The position numbers and the translations under genes were made by a program. From Acidimicrobiales bacterium (GTDB lineage: Bacteria > Actinomycetota > Acidimicrobiia > Acidimicrobiales > JANYDT01): a stretch of DNA of 15,079 nucleotides. Where the stretch lies: contig JANYHQ010000114.1 of NCBI GenBank assembly GCA_025358985.1, positions 1 through 15,079 of the forward strand, written 5' to 3'. Below are positions 7,104-13,450 of the stretch, piece after piece. Under the pieces are notes generated by a model. The model saw only the letters and a list, made by a program, of their open reading frames with translations. It searched no databases and was not told where the DNA came from. Numbering within the stretch: the stretch's first letter is position 1; the number at the start of each line of letters is the position of its first letter.

Positions 7104-8126
7104 TTACGACCAGTAACCCAAGAGGTCGACCAGCACATTCGTGGCGTTCAATTTGGACACCACCGTGAAGGCGTTGCTAGTACCCAGTTTCAACGTGGAT
7201 CCATTGGCAATGGTTTGACCGGAGTTGTTCCAGTTGATGACTGACGCATTGGGCGGAGCGCCACCGGCGGGATACGCAGTGAGATAACCCGAGTTCACGG
7301 TGCCGGTGATGGTGATATTGACCGTGGCAGCACGAGCAACCACGCCACCGGGGATCGCCGACGAGACCGACACGTTCACCGCTGCGTCCGGTTGAAGAAT
7401 GGCGCTAGTACGTGAGTCGAAGATACGGACCGGATCGATTGGATGAAAACTTCCGGCCGTACCAAGACCTGCGATTTTGCGCCATTGGCCCGGCGTACCA
7501 ACCTGTACACATACGAACATGTCGCCCGCCGCATCTCGAACGATGTCGCCCAGGGCGTAGCCCGTGGGCGGTGGCCCCACTGAGACATGGGCATTTAACC
7601 CCATTCTCCCGCGACCGCCAGCAAATAGCGCGTAACCAAGCTCGGACGTGCCCAGTATGCCAAAACCACTGTTGGATTCTCCGAAGACCCCTGCACCCGC
7701 CGAGCCGTCGGCCTTTCCCCAGACTCCATTGCCGTTGTCGATCTGCACTCCTTTGATACCCGACGGAATGGCAACAGGCAACGGAAGCGAAACCGAAGTG
7801 GTGTTGTTGATTGTGGTGGTTCCGACCCCAGTGAAGGAGTTCCCGACTGTCACCACATCGCCATTCATGGCAGCGGCCGGTTGGGCACCGGCCACTGCTG
7901 CCACCGCCACTCCGGCGGCAGCAGCGCCGGCCAAACGGAGAAACCCCCGGCGGTTAGTCGCTGGTTGCTCCGTTTCTTTGAGATTCGCACCCGTCGGCGC
8001 GGCTGGCGGACCAGCCACCACTTGCGCTACTTCCAATTGTCCCAGTCGAACCGTCAGCTCAGCAATGAGCTCAGCTTGTGCTCGAAGGGCGGCTTGCATC
8101 TCGACAAGTTCGGCGCTGTCATCCAT
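7104..8126 (-). CDS. Tat-exported surface protein with N-terminal coiled coil and one DTR-type module
   Basis: 340 residues. Residues 1-35 form a predicted coiled coil with Leu/Ile heptads. A Pro/Ala linker follows, then a twin-arginine signal NRRGFLRL (58-65) with hydrophobic Ala/Val/Gly core and likely cleavage near AQPAAA (81-86). The exported part has a Gly-rich repeat region (GVWGKADGSAGAGVFGES, GFGILGTS; 134-162) like the turn-rich repeats of some surface and fibre proteins. Next is GDIVRDAAGDMFVCVQVG with TPGQWRKIAG (193-220), then one C-terminal module (about 226-340) opening with VRIFDSR and ending LVDLLGYW. It is first in a minus-strand run of three exported-protein genes. Its divergent neighbour has the same architecture, so the two are paralogues. 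The Tat route implies folding before export. Function unknown; a surface structural or adhesion role is inferred. The start site has only a weak Shine-Dalgarno sequence. Confidence 0.85.
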   Translation of the reverse strand: MDDSAELVEMQAALRAQAELIAELTVRLGQLEVAQVVAGPPAAPTGANLKETEQPATNRRGFLRLAGAAAAGVAVAAVAGAQPAAAMNGDVVTVGNSFTGVGTTTINNTTSVSLPLPVAIPSGIKGVQIDNGNGVWGKADGSAGAGVFGESNSGFGILGTSELGYALFAGGRGRMGLNAHVSVGPPPTGYALGDIVRDAAGDMFVCVQVGTPGQWRKIAGLGTAGSFHPIDPVRIFDSRTSAILQPDAAVNVSVSSAIPGGVVARAATVNITITGTVNSGYLTAYPAGGAPPNASVINWNNSGQTIANGSTLKLGTSNAFTVVSKLNATNVLVDLLGYWS

Positions 8127-8259
8127 GCCGACAGTCTTTCATCAACCAACTGAACCTGTCTGCCGGCGCACAACGAACCCGGCGAGGATCCGTCTTCAGC
8201 AGACGTTCAGTGGGTATGGTTCCTCACTCTTACCCGCGTAAAGGAACCGAGGCCAAGAA
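8127..8259. promoter_or_regulatory. Divergent intergenic region between the two Tat protein genes
   Basis: This 133-bp gap must hold the 5' regions of both divergent transcription units unless they are read through from outside. On the + strand, tatggt at 8215-8220 could be a -10 element, but no good -35 sits at 17 bp. GAGG at 8249-8252 is a fair ribosome-binding site seven bases before the ATG at 8260. On the - strand only a weak purine stretch precedes the ATG at 8126. The promoters themselves are not proven by the sequence. Confidence 0.45.
8218..8248. repeat. 7-bp inverted repeat upstream of the + strand Tat protein gene
   Basis: GGTTCCT at 8218-8224 and AGGAACC at 8242-8248 are exact reverse complements separated by 17 bases. 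They flank the likely transcription start and leader of the gene at 8260. This could be an operator for a dimeric regulator or a leader hairpin; there is no T-run after it, so it is not a terminator. Confidence 0.35.
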
Positions 8260-9306
8260 ATGACTGGACATGCCGTCGGAGGCGAAATTGAACTCAAAGC
8301 TCAGATCATTGAACTGCAGCAGCGTTTGGCGGCCCTCGAGCGGGGCGCCGACAGCCAATCGGTGTCGATCCAAGGTGTTGCGGCCTCTGCCCCCCCGATG
8401 GCTGAGCCGATCGGTCGCCGGGCACTGCTGCGACGGGTAGGCACGGTTGCTGCTGGCGCCGCCGCCGCTTCCGTTGTGGGCGGCATGCTGCGCCCCGCCG
8501 CCGCAGGAGTTGGCATCAACGGCAACATGCAAATCGGGAACGCCAACATCAGCACCACGGCCAACACGCCACAGACGCTCCTCAAGGTCAGCTCCCTCGC
8601 CTCCGGCGATTCCGCCGTGTTCGCCGTGTCCGATGGCTCCACCGCCACGTCTACACGTCGCGCCGCAATCGTGGGTGCGGCTGGTACTCAGCTCGACACA
8701 GGTGTCGCTGGAATTGTCTCCGGAACATCAGGCGTGGGTGTTTTGGGACAGGGTCCCATTGGGTTGTTGGGAGCTTCGAACAACGTTCACATCAAGCTCA
8801 CCGACGCGTCAGGGGGGTTCTCCCTTCTTCCCACCACCGCAGCATTGTTGGCCAGTACTGCCGCCATCGGCCAGATCGTGCTGGACAGGTCCGAGAACCT
8901 GTGGCTGGGCTCATCAGGGGGTTGGAAAAAGCTGGCGGGCCCCACCAGTGCGGGCGCCTTTCACATCATCACCCCGGCCCGTGTGTATGACAGCCGATCA
9001 TCGTCGAAGCTGACCGGGGGACTCACCCGTTTGATCCCCATCATCGGAGGGTCGGTTCCCACGGGCGCCAAAGCAGTGATGGCTACGCTGACATTGACCA
9101 ATACCGATGGGCCATCAGGATTTCTCACCATGACCGCTGGCAACGTGGGTTCCACAACAGCGTCGTCCATCAACTGGTTTGCGGCCGGTCAGAACCTGGC
9201 CACCACGGTGGTTTCGGAGCTCGATTCGGTAGGGCGAGTGAAGATGTTCAACAACTCCGGAAGCGGAACCGACTTCATCATCGACGTCACCGGCTACTAC
9301 CTCTAA
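8260..9306 (+). CDS. Tat-exported surface protein, paralogue of the divergent neighbour
   Basis: 348 residues. Residues 8-30 form a predicted coiled coil (EIELKAQIIELQQRLAALER). After a linker comes a twin-arginine signal GRRALLRRV (52-60) with an Ala/Val/Gly core and likely cleavage near RPAAA (78-82). The exported part has a Gly-rich stretch (GVAGIVSGTSGVGVLGQG, 148-165), then GQIVLDRSENLWLGSSGGWKKLAG (204-227), and one C-terminal module (about 234-348) opening ARVYDSR and ending IIDVTGYYL. Order and motifs match the neighbour at 7104-8126, though sequences differ strongly. ATG at 8260 has GAGG seven bases upstream. An in-frame ATG at 8398 would give a standard short Tat N-terminus but has no Shine-Dalgarno sequence and would drop the coiled coil shared with the paralogue, so 8260 is preferred. 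It starts a tight + strand operon. Molecular function unknown. Confidence 0.87.
   Translation: MTGHAVGGEIELKAQIIELQQRLAALERGADSQSVSIQGVAASAPPMAEPIGRRALLRRVGTVAAGAAAASVVGGMLRPAAAGVGINGNMQIGNANISTTANTPQTLLKVSSLASGDSAVFAVSDGSTATSTRRAAIVGAAGTQLDTGVAGIVSGTSGVGVLGQGPIGLLGASNNVHIKLTDASGGFSLLPTTAALLASTAAIGQIVLDRSENLWLGSSGGWKKLAGPTSAGAFHIITPARVYDSRSSSKLTGGLTRLIPIIGGSVPTGAKAVMATLTLTNTDGPSGFLTMTAGNVGSTTASSINWFAAGQNLATTVVSELDSVGRVKMFNNSGSGTDFIIDVTGYYL
8959..9303 (+). repeat. Single C-terminal DTR-type (DSR) module
   Basis: Residues 234-348 match the single C-terminal module of the paralogue on the other strand (about 7448-7107). Both open with D-S-R instead of D-T-R, carry an S-x-I-N-W strand, and end in G-Y. 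Both lack the cysteine pair. This supports a common origin for the two Tat proteins. Confidence 0.7.
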
Positions 9307-9309
9307 GCC

Positions 9310-9819
9310 GTGGCTGCCCTCTTGCGGGCACCGGCTGCGGAGGACACTGCGTACCTGTTCAAACTCGCCGCGGAATGTGATCTGCGTTGGCCGGCGGTGA
9401 CCCGGTTTGGCGCAGTGTGCACTCCGCAGTCTGTTCTCACGGCACTTCAGTCCGCAGTCGAAGTTGGCTATGTGGTGCAAGACGCCGACAGACAATCGGC
9501 GGGGGTCATTGGGTTCGTGGATGCTGACCCCGGGTCGCAGGTGATGTGGTTGGACGGGCATTGCTCCCCTGGAGACGGCGACGCGCTGGTGCTCCTTCGC
9601 CAAGCGGTGCCGATCGTGCTTGATGAAGCGGAACGGGCTGGCACTGTTCGGTTTGTCTATTACGAGGAGTACTCCGAACTCGATGAATCGCTGGTGGTCG
9701 AGCATCGTGAGTTGTGGCAATCCGAATTAGTCATTCCCCAGTACGCATGTATTGACGGAACCTGGTGCACGCGCGTCACCCTCAAGCTGGAGATGACGGC
9801 ATGGGCCAATCGCAACTGA
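9310..9819 (+). CDS. GNAT-like protein, possibly a degenerate acetyltransferase
   Basis: 169 residues. GTG start is three bases after the upstream stop, so it is likely co-translated. The N-terminus (RAPAAEDTAYLFKLAAECDLRWPAVTRFGAVCTPQS) looks like the first strand and helices of GNAT acyltransferases of the sort found in polysaccharide clusters. A central strand region follows (GYVVQDADRQSAGVIGFVDAD), then QVMWLDGHCSPGDGDALVLL and a helix with LDEAERAG. The usual Q/R-x-x-G-x-G/A acetyl-CoA loop is not clear; it may be replaced by the CSPGDGDA stretch, so activity is uncertain. Its gene overlaps by 19 bases a second, better conserved GNAT, and the two may act as a pair. Other options are an inactive partner subunit or a different small-fold protein. 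Confidence 0.65.
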   Translation: MAALLRAPAAEDTAYLFKLAAECDLRWPAVTRFGAVCTPQSVLTALQSAVEVGYVVQDADRQSAGVIGFVDADPGSQVMWLDGHCSPGDGDALVLLRQAVPIVLDEAERAGTVRFVYYEEYSELDESLVVEHRELWQSELVIPQYACIDGTWCTRVTLKLEMTAWANRN

Positions 9820-10421
9820 GCACCACCCGCCGGATGCGTCTGCGTCCATTGGCCCCCGATGACTATCTTGCGCTTCTGGCCGTCGAGACTGCGCCGGATG
9901 TTCTGCATACTTGGCGGTTGCGGGGGGGCGTCCCCAATGATCTGGCCGCATACGAACAGGGCCTATGGCATGGCATCGCCGATCAGCGAGTGATCGAGCG
10001 GGTATCTGATGGCGCGCTCATTGGTTTGGTGCAGCTCTACAACCTCGATCAACGCCTCGCGGTTGGCTGGTTCTCCATCATCTTGGTGCCATCGTCACGG
10101 GGCACGGGAGCGGCGTTAGAGGGGATGGGATTGTTCCTTCGACGGTGCTTTGTCACCTGGGGACTGCGACGTGTGTATTTCGCCAGTCTGGAACCCAACT
10201 TTGCATTGTTTGCCTCGGTCGCTGCTCGCGCCGGATGCTCGGTGTACGGCACGATGAAAGATCGAGCATTTCTCAACGGTGAGCCCGTCTCGGTGGTCAT
10301 CGGAGGGATCGATGCCAAACCGTGGCTGGATCACTACGGTCCGATGTTGGCCAGGCTGTCCCGAACTGGCGAGGTGGGCAATGCCCCCGGGGAGGACGAA
10401 GACGTGGCACGCTTGGGCTGA
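9801..10421 (+). CDS. GNAT family N-acetyltransferase
   Basis: 206 residues from ATG 9801, chosen because GGAG at 9789-9792 is well placed (eight bases) and MGQSQLSTTRRMRLRPLAPDD matches the usual GNAT start. A GTG-initiated extension to 9765 would add 12 residues with no support. The region VGWFSIILVPSSRGTGAALEGMGLFLRRCF (88-117) is the core strand and acetyl-CoA binding loop (SRGTGAA), followed by LRRVYFASLEPNFALFASVAARAGC (122-146), the typical later GNAT motif, and Y149 as a candidate general acid. It is similar to acetyltransferases of the RimJ/RimL type and to those acylating amino-sugars. Here the context (glycosyltransferases, methyltransferases) favours a sugar or glycan precursor as substrate; that is inference. 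Its stop overlaps the next start as TGATG. Confidence 0.87.
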   Translation: MGQSQLSTTRRMRLRPLAPDDYLALLAVETAPDVLHTWRLRGGVPNDLAAYEQGLWHGIADQRVIERVSDGALIGLVQLYNLDQRLAVGWFSIILVPSSRGTGAALEGMGLFLRRCFVTWGLRRVYFASLEPNFALFASVAARAGCSVYGTMKDRAFLNGEPVSVVIGGIDAKPWLDHYGPMLARLSRTGEVGNAPGEDEDVARLG

Positions 10422-11059
10422 TGGTCCAAGACATCAGTTACGAAGCAGTGCGCTACACGCACGATCCCAAACGCGCCGCCGTCTGGGCCGCAGTTGCCTC
10501 CTACCTCAGTAAATGGATCCCTCGTACGGGCACCACCCTCGAATTAGCCGCTGGTTATTGCGACCTCTCGAATGCGTTGGACGCTGCCCGCCGGGTGGCC
10601 ATCGATATCAGTCCCTCACTTCCCCGCCATGCCGCTGCGGGAGTGGAGGCACAGGTGGGAGACGCTACGGACCTTTCAGCGTTCGAGAGCTCAAGCGTCG
10701 ACACAGTGTTGGCATCGAACTTTTTGGAACACCTCAACCATGCCCAGGTTGACTCCACGTTGGATGAAATTCTGCGGGTCCTGAAGCCGTCGGGCAGAGT
10801 CATTTTGATCCAGCCAAACTTTCGGCTGTCCTCGCGCCGGTACTTTGATGACTACACCCACCGCACGATCTTCACGGATACCTCACTGCGTGACCACGTT
10901 GCCAGTAGGGGATTCACCATTGAACGCGTAGAGGCGAGGTTCCTGCCGTTTTCGATGCAGTCTCGGCTCTCATTCGGTTACCGCCTGGTTCCGCTGTACC
11001 TGCGTCTCCCCTATCGACCGCTGGCGGGCCAAATGCTGGTGGTGGCACGCCGAAGCTGA
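10421..11059 (+). CDS. Class I SAM-dependent methyltransferase
   Basis: 212 residues. ATG 10421 is chosen: it forms TGATG with the stop of the GNAT gene and gives MVQDISYEAVRYTHDPKR, a normal N-terminus. A longer frame from 10322 runs wholly inside the GNAT gene. The SAM-binding loop is TTLELAAGYCDLS (38-50), somewhat off the E-x-G-x-G-x-G consensus (AAGYCD), with VAIDIS (59-64) as the acidic strand end, VGDATDL (79-85), VDTVLASNFLEHL (93-105) and EILRVLKPSGRVILIQPNFR (116-135). This is the Methyltransf_11-like pattern. Family knowledge does not fix the substrate; in this operon a lipid-linked sugar, glycan or quinone-like lipid are all possible. Last third (LPYRPLAGQMLVVARRS) is typical of family members in surface-glycan clusters. 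Confidence 0.88.
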   Translation: MVQDISYEAVRYTHDPKRAAVWAAVASYLSKWIPRTGTTLELAAGYCDLSNALDAARRVAIDISPSLPRHAAAGVEAQVGDATDLSAFESSSVDTVLASNFLEHLNHAQVDSTLDEILRVLKPSGRVILIQPNFRLSSRRYFDDYTHRTIFTDTSLRDHVASRGFTIERVEARFLPFSMQSRLSFGYRLVPLYLRLPYRPLAGQMLVVARRS

Positions 11060-11100
11060 TTCCGTCCGAGTGGTAAGCGTTGACGGTACGCTGACTCGTT

Positions 11101-11123
11101 TCAATCGATCAATCGATCAATCG
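11101..11123 (+). repeat. Short tandem repeat in the leader of the GT2 gene
   Basis: The 8-base unit TCAATCGA occurs twice, followed by a third partial copy of seven bases. It lies in the 79-bp gap between the methyltransferase stop and the glycosyltransferase ATG, three bases before the ribosome-binding site. Copy-number change by slippage would alter the leader but not a reading frame. Confidence 0.8.
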
Positions 11124-11125
11124 TC

Positions 11126-11131
11126 GGAGGA
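11126..11131 (+). promoter_or_regulatory. Strong ribosome-binding site deciding the GT2 start
   Basis: GGAGGA lies seven bases before ATG 11139, the best Shine-Dalgarno sequence in the window. It favours this ATG over the GTG at 11070, which would add 23 residues not expected for the family. Confidence 0.8.
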
Positions 11132-11138
11132 CGTAGTC

Positions 11139-11861
11139 ATGTGGCAAGGCCTTCGGCTAGCGGTGGTGCTTCCGACGTACAACGAAGCACTTTCCATTCA
11201 AGAAGTGGTGCGAGGATTCGAACAGTTGGGAATCGTGGATGACATCGTGGTGGTGAACAACAATGCCGCCCAGGGAACGTCCGAGGCTGTTTCAGGTACG
11301 TCGGCCCGTGAAATCCATGAGCGTCGCCAGGGGTACGGCTCAGCGATTCAGCGAGGTTTGGCCGAAACTGGCGAGGCGGATCTCGTGGTGATTTGTGAGC
11401 CTGATGGAACTTTCGAACCCGCCGACTTGTGGAAACTCTTGCCCTTTCTGTCGGACTCTGATGCGGTCCTCGGCAGTCGGACGGTGCAAACCTTCATCTA
11501 CGAAGGCGCCAACATGGGGTTGTTCCTGCGTTACGGAAACTGGGCGGTGGCCAAATTGGTGGAGGTCTTGTTCAACACGGTTTCGCTCAGCGACGTTGGA
11601 TGCACATTCCGTGTGATGCGCCGCTCGGTCATTGACCAGATCACCCCAGACTTCGAACGACACGAGTCATCCTTCGGACTTGAGATGATGCTTCATCTCG
11701 TTCGCCAACGGGTTCCACTGACCCAGGTACCAGTTCGCTATCTACCCCGGGTAGGAATCAGTTCGGTCACGGGGGACCTGGCAAAGACGATAACGCTGGG
11801 CTTGGAAATGATTGTGTTGGTGCTTCGGTTCCGCTTCTTGAAAAGCAGGCCGCCCAAGTAG
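11139..11861 (+). CDS. Family 2 glycosyltransferase of the polyprenyl-phosphate sugar synthase type
   Basis: 240 residues from ATG 11139. Motifs: LAVVLPTYNE (7-16), IVVVNNNAAQGT (36-47), the RRQGYGSAIQRGLAE stretch (62-76), CEPDGTFEPADL (86-97) in the metal-binding position, YEGANMGLFLRYGNW (121-135), SDVGCTFRVMRR (151-162) and PVRYLPRVGISSVTGD (198-213). The E-P-D-G-T-F form instead of D-x-D is known in a conserved subgroup of these enzymes. Family members move hexose from a nucleotide sugar to a polyprenyl phosphate at the cytoplasmic face, giving a donor for GT-C enzymes outside. There is no C-terminal membrane segment, although IVLVLRFRFL may touch the membrane. The next gene, convergent and two bases away, codes a GT-C-like membrane protein that could use the product, an inferred link. 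Confidence 0.9.
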   Translation: MWQGLRLAVVLPTYNEALSIQEVVRGFEQLGIVDDIVVVNNNAAQGTSEAVSGTSAREIHERRQGYGSAIQRGLAETGEADLVVICEPDGTFEPADLWKLLPFLSDSDAVLGSRTVQTFIYEGANMGLFLRYGNWAVAKLVEVLFNTVSLSDVGCTFRVMRRSVIDQITPDFERHESSFGLEMMLHLVRQRVPLTQVPVRYLPRVGISSVTGDLAKTITLGLEMIVLVLRFRFLKSRPPK

Positions 11862-11863
11862 CA

Positions 11864-13366
11864 TCAAGGCCGTGGAAAATACACCACGATGTTGCCGAAA
11901 ACTTGCCTGTCGTAGTCTGCAAGAGGCAACGGCAACAGGCTGGCGCGGTCGTCATCAATGGGGAATACTGCCGCACGTTGCGCATTATTCACTGCCCGAG
12001 ATCTGGTCGCCAGACCCGGAAAGCGTTCTATGGGATACAGACTCTCGGTAGCTACGCGTTCCTCGGACAGCAGGGCAATTCGCCCCATCACCCAGTAACT
12101 GCCGAACACGGCATGGATCTGGCGCTTGTCCAGCTCAGCCAAAACTGAGCGCACTGGAGCCTCAGGATCACCCCATTGCGTCCCCACGATGTTGTCCAGG
12201 AACGCACTATTGAAAATGAATCCCGATAATGGAATCGCCGCCACGCAGAGCGCCACCGACCACGGGACCCTACGCAAGAGTGAATCAAGCCCAACCGCAC
12301 CGAGCACCGCCCATGGCGCCAAGACGTTGATGAAATACCGGCCGTCGGTAAAGAACACCAATGACGGAAACAAGGCCATCAAAGGAAAAATTAGGACGGC
12401 CACGCCAGCCACCATCCGAGCCGATGTACGACCGGAGCGAACGAAAGTCACGAAGCCGACCAGTGCCAGCAGAATCAGAACGGCGTACAGAACTCGGCCC
12501 GAAGTACCCCAACTCCAACGACCACCGAATCCGCGCAGCCCCAATCCTCGCGGCGAGAGTTGCGTGACGAAAATCCGCAACCGTTGGAGGTACGTGGATG
12601 GAAACGGAACAGGTTGGGTTTTCAGAGCCGGCCATCCGTTGGCCGCGTTCCATGCGATATAAGGGGCAAGGGCAATGAAACCGCCAACGCCAATCAGGAC
12701 GGGAGCTGCTTTCGATCGGCGATAGCCGATCACCGCCACAGTGAGTGTCAAAGGTGCGGCCGAGCACATGAACATCGGATGAGACCACACCGCCAACCCA
12801 GCTAAAAAACCGAGCAACAGCAACCTGACGTCGAACCTACGACGTCCCACTGGTGCATCAATGTACCGAACTGCCAGTAGGTAGCACCCGGATACATACG
12901 CCAAGCCGCTGGCGTAACCCATGTATGCCTGGCCAGATAACACCGTCATTGCGCCGCCACAGACCCACACCACCGACCCGGCCAGCAACCCTGCCAATCG
13001 ACCCGCCAACAACCGAGCGGTCCATGCAACGAGAACGGCAGCCACCAACCACAGGACAACGGAACAACACTTCAACAGCAGGGCACGATCCATAGGCAAC
13101 CAGTTCGAGGCGGCGAACAGAAACGATTCTGTAGTGCCGCCATAAGCATTACCAGGAGTGACAACGGGCAGGTGGCCCCGCTTGATCAGGTCCCCGGCGA
13201 TCCCGGTGACGGCCTCGTCCCCATTGAGGAACAACGGCGGCGACCGCAACACGCGCGCCCGGTAGTACAGGCCCGTGATGCCAGCCGCCAACACGAAGGC
13301 CACGTTCAGTGCCGTGTCCACCATGGACCTGGGAACTTCGGCGGAAGACGACGCTGTCCTTGTCAC
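11864..13366 (-). CDS. Polytopic membrane protein, GT-C glycosyltransferase-like (PMT/ArnT superfamily)
   Basis: 500 residues with about 9-11 predicted membrane helices (roughly 18-36, 100-117, 122-145, 150-167, 182-215, 221-238, 292-309, 317-340, 346-360, 368-386). The first large loop holds NGDEAVTG (48-55); an acidic pair just after the first helix is the hallmark of GT-C enzymes, with Asp50 as candidate catalytic residue. Residues 390-500 form a soluble C-terminal domain (GDPEAPVRSVLAELDKRQIHAVFGSYWVMGRI). Such enzymes transfer sugars from polyprenyl-phosphate donors on the outer face to lipids, glycans or proteins. Start uncertain: GTG 13366 gives the longest frame, and ATG 13324 (MVDTALNV) is an alternative that begins just before the first helix. 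It is divergent from the FkbM gene at 13451. The acceptor is unknown. Confidence 0.82.
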   Translation of the reverse strand: MTRTASSSAEVPRSMVDTALNVAFVLAAGITGLYYRARVLRSPPLFLNGDEAVTGIAGDLIKRGHLPVVTPGNAYGGTTESFLFAASNWLPMDRALLLKCCSVVLWLVAAVLVAWTARLLAGRLAGLLAGSVVWVCGGAMTVLSGQAYMGYASGLAYVSGCYLLAVRYIDAPVGRRRFDVRLLLLGFLAGLAVWSHPMFMCSAAPLTLTVAVIGYRRSKAAPVLIGVGGFIALAPYIAWNAANGWPALKTQPVPFPSTYLQRLRIFVTQLSPRGLGLRGFGGRWSWGTSGRVLYAVLILLALVGFVTFVRSGRTSARMVAGVAVLIFPLMALFPSLVFFTDGRYFINVLAPWAVLGAVGLDSLLRRVPWSVALCVAAIPLSGFIFNSAFLDNIVGTQWGDPEAPVRSVLAELDKRQIHAVFGSYWVMGRIALLSEERVATESLYPIERFPGLATRSRAVNNAQRAAVFPIDDDRASLLPLPLADYDRQVFGNIVVYFPRP

Positions 13367-13450
13367 GCCTCGACCCTACGCGACCAAAGAGCAAGTCCTC
13401 GGTAGTATCGCGTCCTGCTCAACTACGCCGCACCACCGAGAGGTCCACCG
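13367..13450. promoter_or_regulatory. Divergent intergenic region with ribosome-binding site for the FkbM gene
   Basis: An 84-bp gap between divergent genes, so it should hold at least one promoter for each direction. GAGAGG at 13438-13443 is seven bases before ATG 13451. TAGTAT at 13403-13408 resembles a -10 for the + strand, but no TTGACA-like box lies 17 bp upstream. No clear promoter is seen for the - strand. Confidence 0.4.

Noticed and set aside
7648..8241. Plus-strand open frame over the Tat protein gene, Pro/Ala/Thr-rich
   Set aside because: It is the reverse of an Ala/Gly-rich signal and linker region; the minus frame has a Tat motif and a module shared with a paralogue.
9115..9720. 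Minus-strand open frame over the second Tat gene end and the GNAT-like gene
   Set aside because: It is an antisense frame across a tight plus-strand operon, with no ribosome-binding site and no domain.
12126..12662. Plus-strand open frame inside the GT-C-like gene
   Set aside because: Its translation is rich in Arg, Pro, Thr and Ser, as expected of the reverse of a membrane protein gene. The minus-strand frame has clear membrane helices.
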